NCBI GenBank assembly: GCA_040766665.1
Contig: JAXGQD010000005.1
Location: 166,379-230,378 of the forward strand
Origin: JAXGQD01 sp040766665
GTDB taxonomy: Bacteria; Bacillota; Clostridia; Saccharofermentanales; Fastidiosipilaceae
Length of the DNA: 64,000 nt
Reading direction: 5' to 3'
Below the pieces are notes generated by a model. That model was not told where the DNA came from. It ran no database searches and saw only the letters and a list, made by a program, of their open reading frames with translations. Shown here piece after piece: positions 25,122-34,145 of the stretch. A program made the translations under genes and the position numbers. How positions within the stretch are numbered: position 1 is the stretch's first letter; every line of letters starts with the position of its first letter.

Positions 25122-27763
25122 TAAAGTTTCTTGGCCTCCTTGATCAGCTTATCCAAGCGATTCAATGCATCCAAAGGCGAAAGCTGCTCAATCTTCAATT
25201 CGCGTAATTCGTCAATAATTTCATTGTAGCGTCCGTACTGCATTTGCGCGGTAAAAAGGTTTTGTTCCCCCGGCATCAGCTCCTGCTTTTTCTTGGTGCG
25301 CAGCTTCTTCTTGTTATCATTGGCGGCCTCCAAAGTGGCAAGCAAGTCTTTGGCACGATTCAGAATTTGCACGGGTAAGCCGGCCAACTTAGCCACCTCG
25401 ATTCCGTAACTTTCGTCCGCCCCGCCTTCGGCAATCTTGTGCAGGAAATAGACTTCTTCGCCGACCTGCCTCACCGTGACATGCGCATTAAAAATGCCTT
25501 CATTTAAACTGCTCAGATCGGTCAGTTCGTGAAAATGTGTTGCAAATAGCGTTCTGGCTCCGAGGATGCTGGGTTCTGCGATATACTCAATGCTCGCCCA
25601 GGCAATCGATAGCCCATCAAAAGTTGAAGTACCGCGGCCGATTTCATCCAGTATGATTAAACTACGGCTCGTAGCTTCTTTGATAATGAAGGCCAGTTCC
25701 TTCATCTCCACCATAAAGGTAGAATCGCCCGAACCCAAGTCATCGGACGCACCGATACGGGTAAAGAGTCGGTCAACCAAGCCGATGCGCGCAGACTTGG
25801 CAGGCACAAAACTGCCCATTTGCGCCATTAAAACGATCAGCGCCGTTTGCCGCATATACGTGGACTTTCCTCCCATATTCGGCCCGGTGATGATGGCTAG
25901 GCGACGCTCTTCGCCGTTCATTTCACAGTCGTTGGGTACAAAGTTCCCCTGTGGCAAAAGTCGCTCAACTACGGGATGCCGGCCTTCTACAATGGATAGT
26001 ACGGTCGAATTATCAATCTCCGGCTGGCAATAGTTTTCCCGATCTGCCAGTTCTGCCAAAGATTGGTAAGCATCCAGCTCTGCTAAGGCGTTGGCGCTAC
26101 GTGAAAGTTCCTTTTCCTGAGCGTTCACCTGATCTCGGACACGGCAGAAAACCTCGTACTCCAACTGGATGAGTCTTTGTTGGGCGGAAAGAATGGAGTC
26201 TTCCATCTGTTTTAACTCATCGGTAATGAAGCGCTCCGCGTTGACCAAGGTTTGTTTGCGAATATAGTGGTCCGGAACCTGACTCAGATTGGATTTTGTT
26301 ACTTCCAAGTAGTAACCAAAGACCTTGTTATAAGCCAATTTTAGATTTTTAATGCCGCTAGCTTCGCGTTCGCGGCTCTCCAGATCCAGGAGCCACTTTT
26401 TGCCACCATGAGCCAAGTCCTTCAGTTCATCGAGCTCGGCATCGAAACCGCGGATAATCAATTCCCCTTCTTTCACGGAGAATGGGGCATCTTCATTAAT
26501 AGAAGCACGGATTAATGCCGTCAGCTCCGGGAAGGCCTGCATCTCTGTGAGGATATTTTGCAAGGCAGGACTTTGGACTGTTGCCAAGAGCTCACGCAAA
26601 GCCGGAATTTTTTCTAAACTGGCACATAAAGTCAGTAACTCGCGTGCATTTAACTGTGCGCGACTTAGTTTGCCAATCAGCCTGGATAAATCGTGCAGAC
26701 CGCTCAGCACCTCGCGCAGTTCCTGACGCAGGATGTATTGCTCTTTTAACTCAGCCACCGCTTCTTGGCGCCTAACAATATCAGCGCGATTTATTAAAAC
26801 TTGCTCTATCCAGGATCGCAATTTGCGCTGCCCCATAGCCGATCTAGTTCGGTCCATCAACCATAATAAGGAACCGTATTTTTTTCCCTCGCGCATGTTT
26901 TCGGTCAATTCGAGGTGGCGGCGACAATTGGGATCCATCGCCAGGTAGTTATCAATTTGATAGACCAGCGGATCCTTTAAGTTTGCCGGAATACCCTGCT
27001 GAGTTTCATCAATATAGTTCAACAAAGCCGCTGCAGCTTCAGGCCACAGCACCACGGTTGCTTGTTCACTCAGACTTTTTTCCAGACGCTCAGCCTGTGT
27101 CGTTCTGGCAAAATACTGATCCGCCCGCACGTTATACAAAACCGCTTGCACAGTCTCCAAACGCCCCGCTGCCTCATTGGCAAAGCTTTCATTGCAAATG
27201 ATTTCCGCAGCCCGGTAACGCGCCAATTCCTCTGCCAGTTTCGCTTCCGTAGCCCCGGTAGCGATGGCTGTACAATAAAAATCGCCGGTACTGATGTCGG
27301 CCGCTGCCAGTCCATAGTAACGGTCCATGGCATAGATGGAGACTAAATAATTATGTCTGCCTTCATCTAAAGTGTCCGTATTAGTCACAGTGCCCGGAGT
27401 CACGATACGCACGATGCCACGGTCCACTAAGCCCTTGGTAGTCGCGGGATCCTGAAGTTGTTCGGATATCGCCACTTTGTAGTTTTTTTGCACAAGCTTG
27501 TTGATATAAGACTCTGCCGCATGATAAGGCACGCCACACATCGGCGCCCGTTCCTCCTGGCCGCAATCTCTCGAAGTCAGTGCAATCTCGAGTTCAGCTG
27601 AAGCTACAATGGCATCATCGAAGAACATCTCATAGAAATCGCCCAAGCGAAAAAAGAGCAGACAATCCGGCTGTTCTTCTTTTTGCCTCACATATTGCTT
27701 CATCATGGGGCTGAGTGTCTCCAAGTTTAACTGGGACAACTTTTCCCTCGGTAAGCTTCTCAA
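25121..27763 (-). CDS. mutS: DNA mismatch repair protein MutS
   Basis: MutS dimers detect mismatches. FFRLGDFYEMFFDDA holds the Phe-X-Glu mismatch reader near residue 42. The connector, core and clamp regions follow, and the ATPase has GPNMGGKSTYMRQ (Walker A), LIILDEIGRGTSTFDG (Walker B) and ATHFHEL. Length is 880. The start is uncertain: TTG 27763 overlaps the miaB stop by 4 bases and has GAGGAA upstream, while a TTG at 27727 has GAGGG upstream. No ATG occurs before the conserved TPMMKQ-like segment. Confidence 0.97.
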   Translation of the reverse strand: MRSLPREKLSQLNLETLSPMMKQYVRQKEEQPDCLLFFRLGDFYEMFFDDAIVASAELEIALTSRDCGQEERAPMCGVPYHAAESYINKLVQKNYKVAISEQLQDPATTKGLVDRGIVRIVTPGTVTNTDTLDEGRHNYLVSIYAMDRYYGLAAADISTGDFYCTAIATGATEAKLAEELARYRAAEIICNESFANEAAGRLETVQAVLYNVRADQYFARTTQAERLEKSLSEQATVVLWPEAAAALLNYIDETQQGIPANLKDPLVYQIDNYLAMDPNCRRHLELTENMREGKKYGSLLWLMDRTRSAMGQRKLRSWIEQVLINRADIVRRQEAVAELKEQYILRQELREVLSGLHDLSRLIGKLSRAQLNARELLTLCASLEKIPALRELLATVQSPALQNILTEMQAFPELTALIRASINEDAPFSVKEGELIIRGFDAELDELKDLAHGGKKWLLDLESREREASGIKNLKLAYNKVFGYYLEVTKSNLSQVPDHYIRKQTLVNAERFITDELKQMEDSILSAQQRLIQLEYEVFCRVRDQVNAQEKELSRSANALAELDAYQSLAELADRENYCQPEIDNSTVLSIVEGRHPVVERLLPQGNFVPNDCEMNGEERRLAIITGPNMGGKSTYMRQTALIVLMAQMGSFVPAKSARIGLVDRLFTRIGASDDLGSGDSTFMVEMKELAFIIKEATSRSLIILDEIGRGTSTFDGLSIAWASIEYIAEPSILGARTLFATHFHELTDLSSLNEGIFNAHVTVRQVGEEVYFLHKIAEGGADESYGIEVAKLAGLPVQILNRAKDLLATLEAANDNKKKLRTKKKQELMPGEQNLFTAQMQYGRYNEIIDELRELKIEQLSPLDALNRLDKLIKEAKKL

Positions 27764-29247
27764 AGATATAATTCCTCTAACTCGGCATTTAATGAAAAGG
27801 TTTTGGCTTCCGTTATTTTAACACGACAAAAGAGTCCTTCGAGTTTCTGACCCAGCTCCGTCTCGCTTAAATTGCTCAAAGCATAGCGTGTGCGCAATTC
27901 CGCAGGGATGGTGAAATTGATCAGATGAAAATCTGAAGCGCGGCCGGTAAAGCGCTGTTCGAGGTGATCGCTTAAACCCTCGATTAACAGTTCATAGCTC
28001 TTCCCCAAGCGTGCTTGATTGGCTTTGAGGCTGTTGGCATTTTGCAGTTCCACCAAGCGCTGAAAGCGCTCATTCATGGTTTCCTCATCGATTTGTTCGT
28101 CTAATAGAGCTGCCGGTGTACCGTGTCTCGGTGAATACTGAAATGTGAAAGCAGAGTCAAAGCCCATTTCCTCCACGAGCTTCAAGGTCTCGGCAAAATC
28201 CGCCTCCGTCTCCCCCGGAAAACCGACAATGATATCGGTGGTCAAGGCTAAGTCCGGTAAACGTTGTTGAGCAGCGGCGACAATATTTCTGTAATCGTCT
28301 GCCGTATATCGACGGTTCATCTTCTTTAAAATGCGGTCGCTCCCTGATTGCAGAGGGAGATGCAAGTGACGCTCAATCTGCGGGTAGCGCGCCATGACAT
28401 CCAATAGTTCTATTGAGATGTCTTTAGGGTGTGAGGTCATAAAACGTATCCTGCGGATACCGGTCTCAACGCAAAGCCTTTCCAGCAGTCCCGCAAAACT
28501 CGTGGCCTCTGCTTTATCCTTTGGAAAATCCAATCCGTATGAATTGACGTTCTGACCCAGGAGCATCACTTCAGCGAGTCCGTCATGACTCAGTTGTCTG
28601 ACTTCATTTACAATGGCGTCTGCTTCCCGTGAGCGCTCCCGTCCTCGGGTATAGGGCACTATGCAATAAGTACAGAAGTTATTACAGCCGTACATAATGG
28701 TCACGAGGGCGCGATGCTTACGTTCGTGGACGACATTCAGCCCTTCGACAATCACATCTTCGTTACTGATGTCGTAAACTTTCCGACTACCTGAAAGGCG
28801 ACGGTACATCAATTCTCCCAAACGATAAATATCTTCAGGTCCAAAGAGTAAATCAACAAAAGGGTAAGACTGTTTGATTTTTTCGACATATTCGTCAATT
28901 TTCATCATGCAGCCGCAAACAGCAATCAACATGTGTTTCTTTGTGCTACGTTGCTTCTTGATTCGGCCTAAATGTCCAAAAAACTTTTGATTGGCATTCT
29001 CTCTGATGCTGCATGTGTTGAAGAGCATAAAATCTGCCTCTTCCCATGATTCAGCTTTAATAAAACCCATCTCTTCGATTTGGGCTGCCAGGGTTTCGGA
29101 ATCATGATCATTTAGCTGACAACCAAAGGTTTGGATGTAATAAGTCTTTTGCAGTGGATGTAAGTCCCTGACTTTTTCTCTGTATTCTGTTTGCTCCTGC
29201 AGTACTTCGGGCAGGACCGTGTAGATTTCTTCCGTTCTTGATTTCAC
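27760..29247 (-). CDS. miaB: tRNA-2-methylthio-N6-dimethylallyladenosine synthase
   Basis: MiaB is a radical-SAM methylthiotransferase acting on i6A37 made by MiaA. The N-terminal UPF0004 domain has QTFGCQLND, FNTCSIRENA and GCMMKID (three cluster cysteines). The radical-SAM motif is CNNFCTYCIVPYTRGRE, and a TRAM domain closes the protein. At 495 residues it carries a roughly 35-residue N-terminal extension, as in B. subtilis YmcB. The order miaB-mutS-mutL-miaA-hfq is one transcript, judging by 1-4 base overlaps. Confidence 0.97.
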   Translation of the reverse strand: MKSRTEEIYTVLPEVLQEQTEYREKVRDLHPLQKTYYIQTFGCQLNDHDSETLAAQIEEMGFIKAESWEEADFMLFNTCSIRENANQKFFGHLGRIKKQRSTKKHMLIAVCGCMMKIDEYVEKIKQSYPFVDLLFGPEDIYRLGELMYRRLSGSRKVYDISNEDVIVEGLNVVHERKHRALVTIMYGCNNFCTYCIVPYTRGRERSREADAIVNEVRQLSHDGLAEVMLLGQNVNSYGLDFPKDKAEATSFAGLLERLCVETGIRRIRFMTSHPKDISIELLDVMARYPQIERHLHLPLQSGSDRILKKMNRRYTADDYRNIVAAAQQRLPDLALTTDIIVGFPGETEADFAETLKLVEEMGFDSAFTFQYSPRHGTPAALLDEQIDEETMNERFQRLVELQNANSLKANQARLGKSYELLIEGLSDHLEQRFTGRASDFHLINFTIPAELRTRYALSNLSETELGQKLEGLFCRVKITEAKTFSLNAELEELYL

Positions 29248-29271
29248 TTTATTTTAACTTTCTAATATTTC

Positions 29272-30039
29272 TTAAGTGGCAAAACCACCGTCAACCGCAA
29301 TATCCTGGCAAGTGATAAATGAAGCATCCTCAGAAGCCAGAAACGCCACTGCGGCTGCGACTTCAGCGGCACGGCCGAGTCGCCATAAAGGAGTCGCCTC
29401 ACGCAAAGCCTGTAGCTCGGAGTCCGTGAGACGGCTGTTCATTTTACCCTCAATAACGCCCGGACAGACACAATTGACACGTATGCCGGAAGGTCCCAGC
29501 TCTTTACCCAAAGCTTTGGTGAAGCCGATTAAACCCGCTTTTGAGGCCGAATAAGCCACTTCACAGGAAGAACCGACCTGTCCCCAAATGGAAGCGATAT
29601 TGATGATACAACCATCCTGTCTCTTTATCATCTGGGGAATCAAAGCTCGACTTAAGCGATATACCGCATCCAGGTTGATGCTTTGCACCCCTTGCCAATC
29701 CGCCTCGCTGGTTTCGGTCAAAAGCTTCTGTTGCGCCACACCGGCGTTATTAATCAGGCAATGAATTTCCGAAAAATCCTGCAGGACTTTTGCAACCAAA
29801 TCCAAACAAGCCGTTTCTTGACTTAGGTCAGTCTTATAAACTCGTATCTGCAGATTTTTAGCCACCAGTTCCCGCAGTAATGGCTCAAGAGCCTGTTCAT
29901 GCTGAAATACCTGCAAAGCCAAATTCCAGCCCTCTTCTGCAAAGCGCCGGGCAATGGCTTGACCAATATCTCCCGATGCGCCTGTGATGAGCGCTGTTCT
30001 ACCACGATTTATATATCGCTTTTCTTGACTATGAAACAT
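29272..30039 (-). CDS. Short-chain dehydrogenase/reductase, FabG-like
   Basis: A 255-residue Rossmann-fold SDR. It has TGASGDIGQAIA for NADP(H), INNAG, a catalytic serine in NIASIWGQ, YSASK with the catalytic Tyr and Lys, and CPGVIEGKM. The sequence resembles 3-oxoacyl-ACP reductases, but no fatty-acid genes flank it, so the substrate is open. It sits 24 bases upstream of miaB and probably heads that operon. Confidence 0.85.
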   Translation of the reverse strand: MFHSQEKRYINRGRTALITGASGDIGQAIARRFAEEGWNLALQVFQHEQALEPLLRELVAKNLQIRVYKTDLSQETACLDLVAKVLQDFSEIHCLINNAGVAQQKLLTETSEADWQGVQSINLDAVYRLSRALIPQMIKRQDGCIINIASIWGQVGSSCEVAYSASKAGLIGFTKALGKELGPSGIRVNCVCPGVIEGKMNSRLTDSELQALREATPLWRLGRAAEVAAAVAFLASEDASFITCQDIAVDGGFAT

Positions 30040-30141
30040 CCATCCATTCTAACGACTAAACGCTTTTGTCACAAGCGCAATGACTGTAAATTACATATAA
30101 CTATGAGATAGCTATGAGCTTTCTCTCTTACCCAGCTCAAG

Positions 30142-31671
30142 TCACTTTTCAGGTGCATGAAGCTTCTCCGGTAACCAGGCAACCACTTCCGCCAAAGAAG
30201 GATGCACCGTGATGGCCTGACGTAAATTGTCGATAGAATCGGCCAGGGGCAGCTGTTCAGGATTTTCTTCCGCGTCAGTCCTGGCTTTTTTACAAGCGGC
30301 ACTCGCTTTCAGATCCTCATTGAGCACAGGAATCTCGTGTGGCGAGGCGTTCATTAGGTATGGGAAAGCTTGCATTAAAACCGAAGCCTGAGGACCAACG
30401 ACATGCAAGCCCAGAATTCGCCCGGTTTTTTTGTCACTAATCATCTTGGCAAAACCATCGTCAATATCACCGGCTTCGTAACCCATCGCATAACCTTTGG
30501 CATTTTCCGAGTAGTGCCTGATACCCACTTCTATCTTGTAGCCAGCAGCCAAGGCCTGATCTTCATTTAAACCGACATGTGCCACTTCCGGTGAAGAGAA
30601 AGTCACGTGAGGTAAAAAAGCATAGTTCTGTCTGCGCCAGCCCTGTCCCCTTTTCCTAAGATAGAGATTGTGGGCTAAGAGTTCTGCTTCGTTATTAGCT
30701 TTATGCCGCAGTCCGGCGATACCAATCACATCACCGAGCGCGTAAACCCCTGATTTACCGGTTTCCAAGCATTCATTGACGCGAATATTGCCGCTTTCGT
30801 CCACCTGGATGCCCGCTCTCTCTACATCGAGTAACTCCGTGTTGGAACGAATGCCGGTTGCCAGCAGTATCTCATCTGCGCTGACCTCCATTTCCGTCCC
30901 GTTGTCGCGTTCTTTAACCAGGAGGCATTTTTTGCCATCTCTGATATATGCTTTCAAAATATTCTGTTTGAAATGCATGCGAATGCCACGCTCTGCATAA
31001 ACCTCTTGCAGTTTAGCCGAGACATCCTTGTCCTCCTTTGGCAAAAGCCTCACATTGCGTTGAATTATCTGTACATCGACACCAAAGCTGTTAAATAAAT
31101 GAGCAAACTCACAACCTATGGCTCCACCGCCGACGATGATTATGCTTTTATAAAGTTTTTCCGGGTTCTGCTTGCCGAAGAAACGTCTGGAAGTCAGGTA
31201 GTTAATCTCATCCAGACCGGGCACATCCGGGATAAAGCATCGTGAACCGACAGCGAGGACAATGTTCTGCCCTTCTATCTCAGCCAGCTGCTGACCTTCG
31301 CGGTCTTTAATTACCAGCTGCTTTTCGGCGATAAAGCTGGCGCTACCCTCATATAAATCAACGCCTTTATTTATATAATACTGATAAACATCCTGATTTT
31401 CATCGATTTTAGCCCAAACCCTTTTGCTGATTGCCTGCCAGTCTATATCAGGCACTTGTCCTTCCAAACCAAGTCTGGCCCATTTTTTCTGATCTTCCAG
31501 AATATTGGCAACGGTCGTCAGTACTTTGGTGGGGATACAGCCATGATTAAGGCAGGTTCCGCCCCAACGGTCACGTTCAACGATTGCGCAGGATTTTCCG
31601 ACCTGAATTGCCGCATCTGCAACAATTAAACCGGCACCGCTACCCACAACTATAAGATCATAAGATTTCAT
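30142..31671 (-). CDS. Flavin-dependent disulfide oxidoreductase, dihydrolipoyl dehydrogenase/mycothione reductase-like
   Basis: A 509-residue pyridine nucleotide-disulfide oxidoreductase. It has an FAD motif VVGSGAGLIVADAA, redox cysteines C40 and C45 in GGTCLNHGCIPTK, an NAD(P) motif IIVGGGAIGCEFA, ALGDVIGI for FAD, and H490 and E495 in HPSLAEVV. Compared with lipoamide dehydrogenases, about 30 extra charged residues (ASAACKKARTDAEENPEQ region) lie between VGPQAS and the catalytic HP motif. No dehydrogenase-complex E1/E2, glycine cleavage or thiol-biosynthesis gene is near, so the disulfide substrate is unknown. It diverges from the phosphofructokinase gene. Confidence 0.85.
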   Translation of the reverse strand: MKSYDLIVVGSGAGLIVADAAIQVGKSCAIVERDRWGGTCLNHGCIPTKVLTTVANILEDQKKWARLGLEGQVPDIDWQAISKRVWAKIDENQDVYQYYINKGVDLYEGSASFIAEKQLVIKDREGQQLAEIEGQNIVLAVGSRCFIPDVPGLDEINYLTSRRFFGKQNPEKLYKSIIIVGGGAIGCEFAHLFNSFGVDVQIIQRNVRLLPKEDKDVSAKLQEVYAERGIRMHFKQNILKAYIRDGKKCLLVKERDNGTEMEVSADEILLATGIRSNTELLDVERAGIQVDESGNIRVNECLETGKSGVYALGDVIGIAGLRHKANNEAELLAHNLYLRKRGQGWRRQNYAFLPHVTFSSPEVAHVGLNEDQALAAGYKIEVGIRHYSENAKGYAMGYEAGDIDDGFAKMISDKKTGRILGLHVVGPQASVLMQAFPYLMNASPHEIPVLNEDLKASAACKKARTDAEENPEQLPLADSIDNLRQAITVHPSLAEVVAWLPEKLHAPEK

Positions 31672-31701
31672 GGAATTTTTCCTTTATGCTTTGTTGAAGT
31701 C

Positions 31702-31731
31702 ATTATATGCTATTAATAGCTTAATTTTGAA
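31702..31731 (-). promoter_or_regulatory. Candidate promoter of the disulfide oxidoreductase gene
   Basis: On the minus strand TTCAAA (31731-31726), an 18-base spacer and a perfect TATAAT (31707-31702), about 30 bases before ATG 31671. Confidence 0.55.
31709..31720. promoter_or_regulatory. Palindrome between divergent genes, candidate operator
   Basis: GCTATTAATAGC is a perfect 12-base palindrome sitting in the spacer of the oxidoreductase promoter and between it and the phosphofructokinase start. A dimeric regulator bound here could affect both genes; no regulator gene is adjacent. Confidence 0.35.
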
Positions 31732-31747
31732 TGATTGAGGTTAATTC

Positions 31748-32908
31748 ATGTCCAATCTAATGATTATTCATGGTGGCGGTCCCACAGCAGTTATCAACGC
31801 CTCCCTCTATGGCGTTCTCACCGAAGCTAAAAATCATCACGCGCGCAACGTCTATGCAGCCAGAGGTGGTACGGGAGGTCTGCTGAAGGGGCAAGTATAC
31901 GATTTGCTAAAGCTCTCTGAGCTGCAAAACGCTCAACTTCTTCGAACCCCTGGTTCAGCCATTGGCAGTTCGCGTGACGCATTATCAGCACTTGATTATG
32001 AACGTATGCTAGATGTATTAAAGCAGCTGGAGATTAATGTCGTTCTGGTCAACGGCGGTAACGGCAGCATGGATATGGCCTATAAGCTTCACTTGCAATG
32101 TGAAAAAGCGGGCATCCAAGTTATGGGTATTCCTAAAACGATGGATAATGACCTTCCGGCCACGGATCACAGTCCCGGTTTCGGTTCAGCCGCGCGCTTT
32201 ATTGCCAATGCAGTCGCAGAAATCTGCTGTGATATCGCTAGTATGCCCATTCATATCACCGTTATTGAAACACTGGGCAGAAACGCTGGCTGGTTGACCG
32301 CTGCAACGGCATTAGCTGTCGACAGTGGTTTCGGTCCCGACCTCATCTATGTTCCGGAACGCCTATTTGATGAAGCGCAGTTTCTTGAAGATTGTCAGAA
32401 GTTGATTGAAAGGAAAGGACATGGGGTCATCGTGGCCGCTGAAGGTTTAAAAAACCTGCAGGCTCAGCCATTGGTCAAACCAAGCCTTACCCAAGGTCGC
32501 ACCACTTACTATGGAAATGTCGCTGCTTATTTATCGGAGCTCATTACATCGGAACTGGGCTTCAAAGCTCGCAACGAGAAGCCCGGCTTGCTGATTCGTT
32601 CCTCTATGGCTTTAGTCTCAGAAACAGACCGTGCCGAAGCGGTAGAAGTCGGAAAAGCGGCGTGTCGCATGGCACTACAAGGTGAAAGTGGGAAAATGCT
32701 GGGTTTTCGTCGTATCTCCAACCAACCTTACAGCTGCGAGCTGGTCTGCTTTCCGCTAGCGGAAGTGCGATTGAAAGAACAAACCTTGCCGCTTGCTTTT
32801 TTTAATAAAGAAGGCAACCATATTCATAAGGAATTTAATGAATGGTGTCGACCTTTAATTGGCGAACCCTTGGCACCATTCCTTAATTTGACAGAAACGG
32901 GGCAATAA
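31748..32908 (+). CDS. 6-phosphofructokinase family protein (ATP/PPi preference ambiguous)
   Basis: A 386-residue member of the PfkA superfamily, starting IHGGGPTAVINASL. The catalytic motif PKTMDND is at 129-135 and GGNGS at 103-107. In characterised enzymes Gly after Asp in GGDGS favours ATP, while Lys in PKTIDND favours pyrophosphate. Here the Gly (G106) and Lys (K130) are combined, and the usual Asp is Asn (N105). Phosphoryl donor and even substrate are therefore uncertain. The next gene, DUF3842, lies 3 bases downstream and is probably co-translated. Confidence 0.9.
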   Translation: MSNLMIIHGGGPTAVINASLYGVLTEAKNHHARNVYAARGGTGGLLKGQVYDLLKLSELQNAQLLRTPGSAIGSSRDALSALDYERMLDVLKQLEINVVLVNGGNGSMDMAYKLHLQCEKAGIQVMGIPKTMDNDLPATDHSPGFGSAARFIANAVAEICCDIASMPIHITVIETLGRNAGWLTAATALAVDSGFGPDLIYVPERLFDEAQFLEDCQKLIERKGHGVIVAAEGLKNLQAQPLVKPSLTQGRTTYYGNVAAYLSELITSELGFKARNEKPGLLIRSSMALVSETDRAEAVEVGKAACRMALQGESGKMLGFRRISNQPYSCELVCFPLAEVRLKEQTLPLAFFNKEGNHIHKEFNEWCRPLIGEPLAPFLNLTETGQ

Positions 32909-32911
32909 ACG

Positions 32912-33340
32912 GTGCAGAAACAAAGACAAATATTGATAATCGACGGGCAAGGCGGAAAATTAGGTCAGCAGCTGATCACCGCGCTTAAGGCCGCAGTCCC
33001 GGATTGTGAGCTCATCGCTGTGGGCACGAACGGCATCGCATCGGCTAATATGATGAAAGCCTCTCCCCTTTATGCAGCGACAGGTGAAAATGCCGTTATC
33101 GTGGCTTGTCGAACCGCAGATATTATTGTCGGTCCTATTGGGATTGTCATAGCCGATGCTTTGCATGGTGAATTAACGCCGCGCATGGCTTTAGCGGTGG
33201 CGCAATCTCAAGCCCATCGGGTCCTAATTCCGGTCAATCGCTGTAACAACTATGTGGCCGGACTTAGGGCGCAAACGGTGGCGGAGTTGCTGCAAGATGC
33301 ACTGAAACACGTTCAGGAGCTCATTGCGTCTTACTCATAG
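32912..33340 (+). CDS. DUF3842 family protein
   Basis: A 142-residue protein matching, from memory, the DUF3842 family: IDGQGGKLGQQL at the N-terminus, AVGTNGIASANMMKA, ATGENAVIVACR, ADIIVGPIGIVIADAL and IPVNRCNN. The fold looks like a small alpha/beta nucleotide-binding-type domain (glycine-rich loop after the first strand), but the function is unknown. The start is GTG 32912, 3 bases after the phosphofructokinase stop. The close linkage suggests a role with that enzyme. Confidence 0.82.
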   Translation: MQKQRQILIIDGQGGKLGQQLITALKAAVPDCELIAVGTNGIASANMMKASPLYAATGENAVIVACRTADIIVGPIGIVIADALHGELTPRMALAVAQSQAHRVLIPVNRCNNYVAGLRAQTVAELLQDALKHVQELIASYS

Positions 33341-33405
33341 CTTCTTAAAACAAAATTTATCATGTATATCTGGTGTTGAAATCATTATGATAGAATACGT
33401 AGAGC

Positions 33406-33421
33406 GCAAACAGTAGTTTGC
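33406..33421 (+). other. Hairpin in the 5' leader of the ECF S-component gene
   Basis: GCAAAC-AGTA-GTTTGC is a perfect 6-bp hairpin. A second imperfect one, GATATC-TCTA-GGTATC, follows at about 33449-33464. The 165-base gap 33341-33505 has no other gene. It resembles a structured leader, but I could not match it to THF, preQ1, TPP or other vitamin riboswitches. Confidence 0.35.
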
Positions 33422-33505
33422 ATTTCCCTACTTATTTGATGAATCTTTGATATCTCTAGGTATCAGCCTGTGCAGCAGTACGGACTTTTATTATTGGAGG
33501 AAAAA

Positions 33506-34030
33506 ATGCATACCAAAAAAATTGCGATCGCTGCGGTGAGTTTAGCACTGTGTTTGCTTTTGCCATTCTTGACCGGGCAAATTCCGCAAATTGGCCAGGC
33601 TTTAGCGCCAATGCACATCCCTGTACTGCTCTGCTCGTTTATGATAGGGGGACCTTGGGCTGCTGCGGTAGGTTTTATTGCGCCTTTGCTGCGCAGTTTA
33701 CTTTTCGCTTCACCGCCTTTGATGCCCATGGCCGTTTCTATGGCATTTGAGATGGCGGCCTATGGTTTAATTGCCGGAATCGTATATCGTGCTTTACCAC
33801 GCAAGTTCTGGTCTATCATCGTCTCTTTGATTACGGCAATGGTCTTGGGGCGTGTCGTTTGGGGCATCGCACGATATGTGATCGGATTGTTGGTCGGACC
33901 ACTTTTCAGCTTTGAGATGTTCATCGCCGGTGCTTTCGTGACAGCCTTACCGGGAATTATTTTACACCTTGTATTAATTCCACCCATCGTTTTAGCCATG
34001 CAAAAGGCAAAATTAATCATGGATTATTAG
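33506..34030 (+). CDS. ECF transporter S component (substrate-specific membrane subunit)
   Basis: A 174-residue membrane protein with five or six hydrophobic helices, no large soluble domain, and the GQIPQIGQALAPMHIPVLLC stretch typical of a PF12822-like S component. S components bind a vitamin or metal-related substrate and plug into a shared EcfAA'T energising module, which is not encoded here (group II arrangement). The substrate cannot be read from sequence. TTGGAGGAAAAA directly precedes ATG 33506. Hairpins in the leader hint at RNA-level control. Confidence 0.85.
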   Translation: MHTKKIAIAAVSLALCLLLPFLTGQIPQIGQALAPMHIPVLLCSFMIGGPWAAAVGFIAPLLRSLLFASPPLMPMAVSMAFEMAAYGLIAGIVYRALPRKFWSIIVSLITAMVLGRVVWGIARYVIGLLVGPLFSFEMFIAGAFVTALPGIILHLVLIPPIVLAMQKAKLIMDY

Positions 34031-34071
34031 CATTTTGTCACGCAAGCTTACTAATGCCACCGACAGGATGG

Positions 34072-34109
34072 AAAACAGCCTTGGACAACTGGTCTAAGAG
34101 GCTGTTTTT
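34072..34109 (+). terminator. Rho-independent terminator after the ECF S component
   Basis: AAAACAGCCT pairs with AGGCTGTTTT and runs into further T residues. Confidence 0.85.
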
Positions 34110-34145
34110 CGTTAGAATCAGAGTACTTTAAACGGGAGGCTCATT

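Noticed and set aside
25566..26033. A 155-codon open frame antisense to the mutS ATPase domain
   Set aside because: Same reasoning; its codons are dictated by the conserved MutS sequence.
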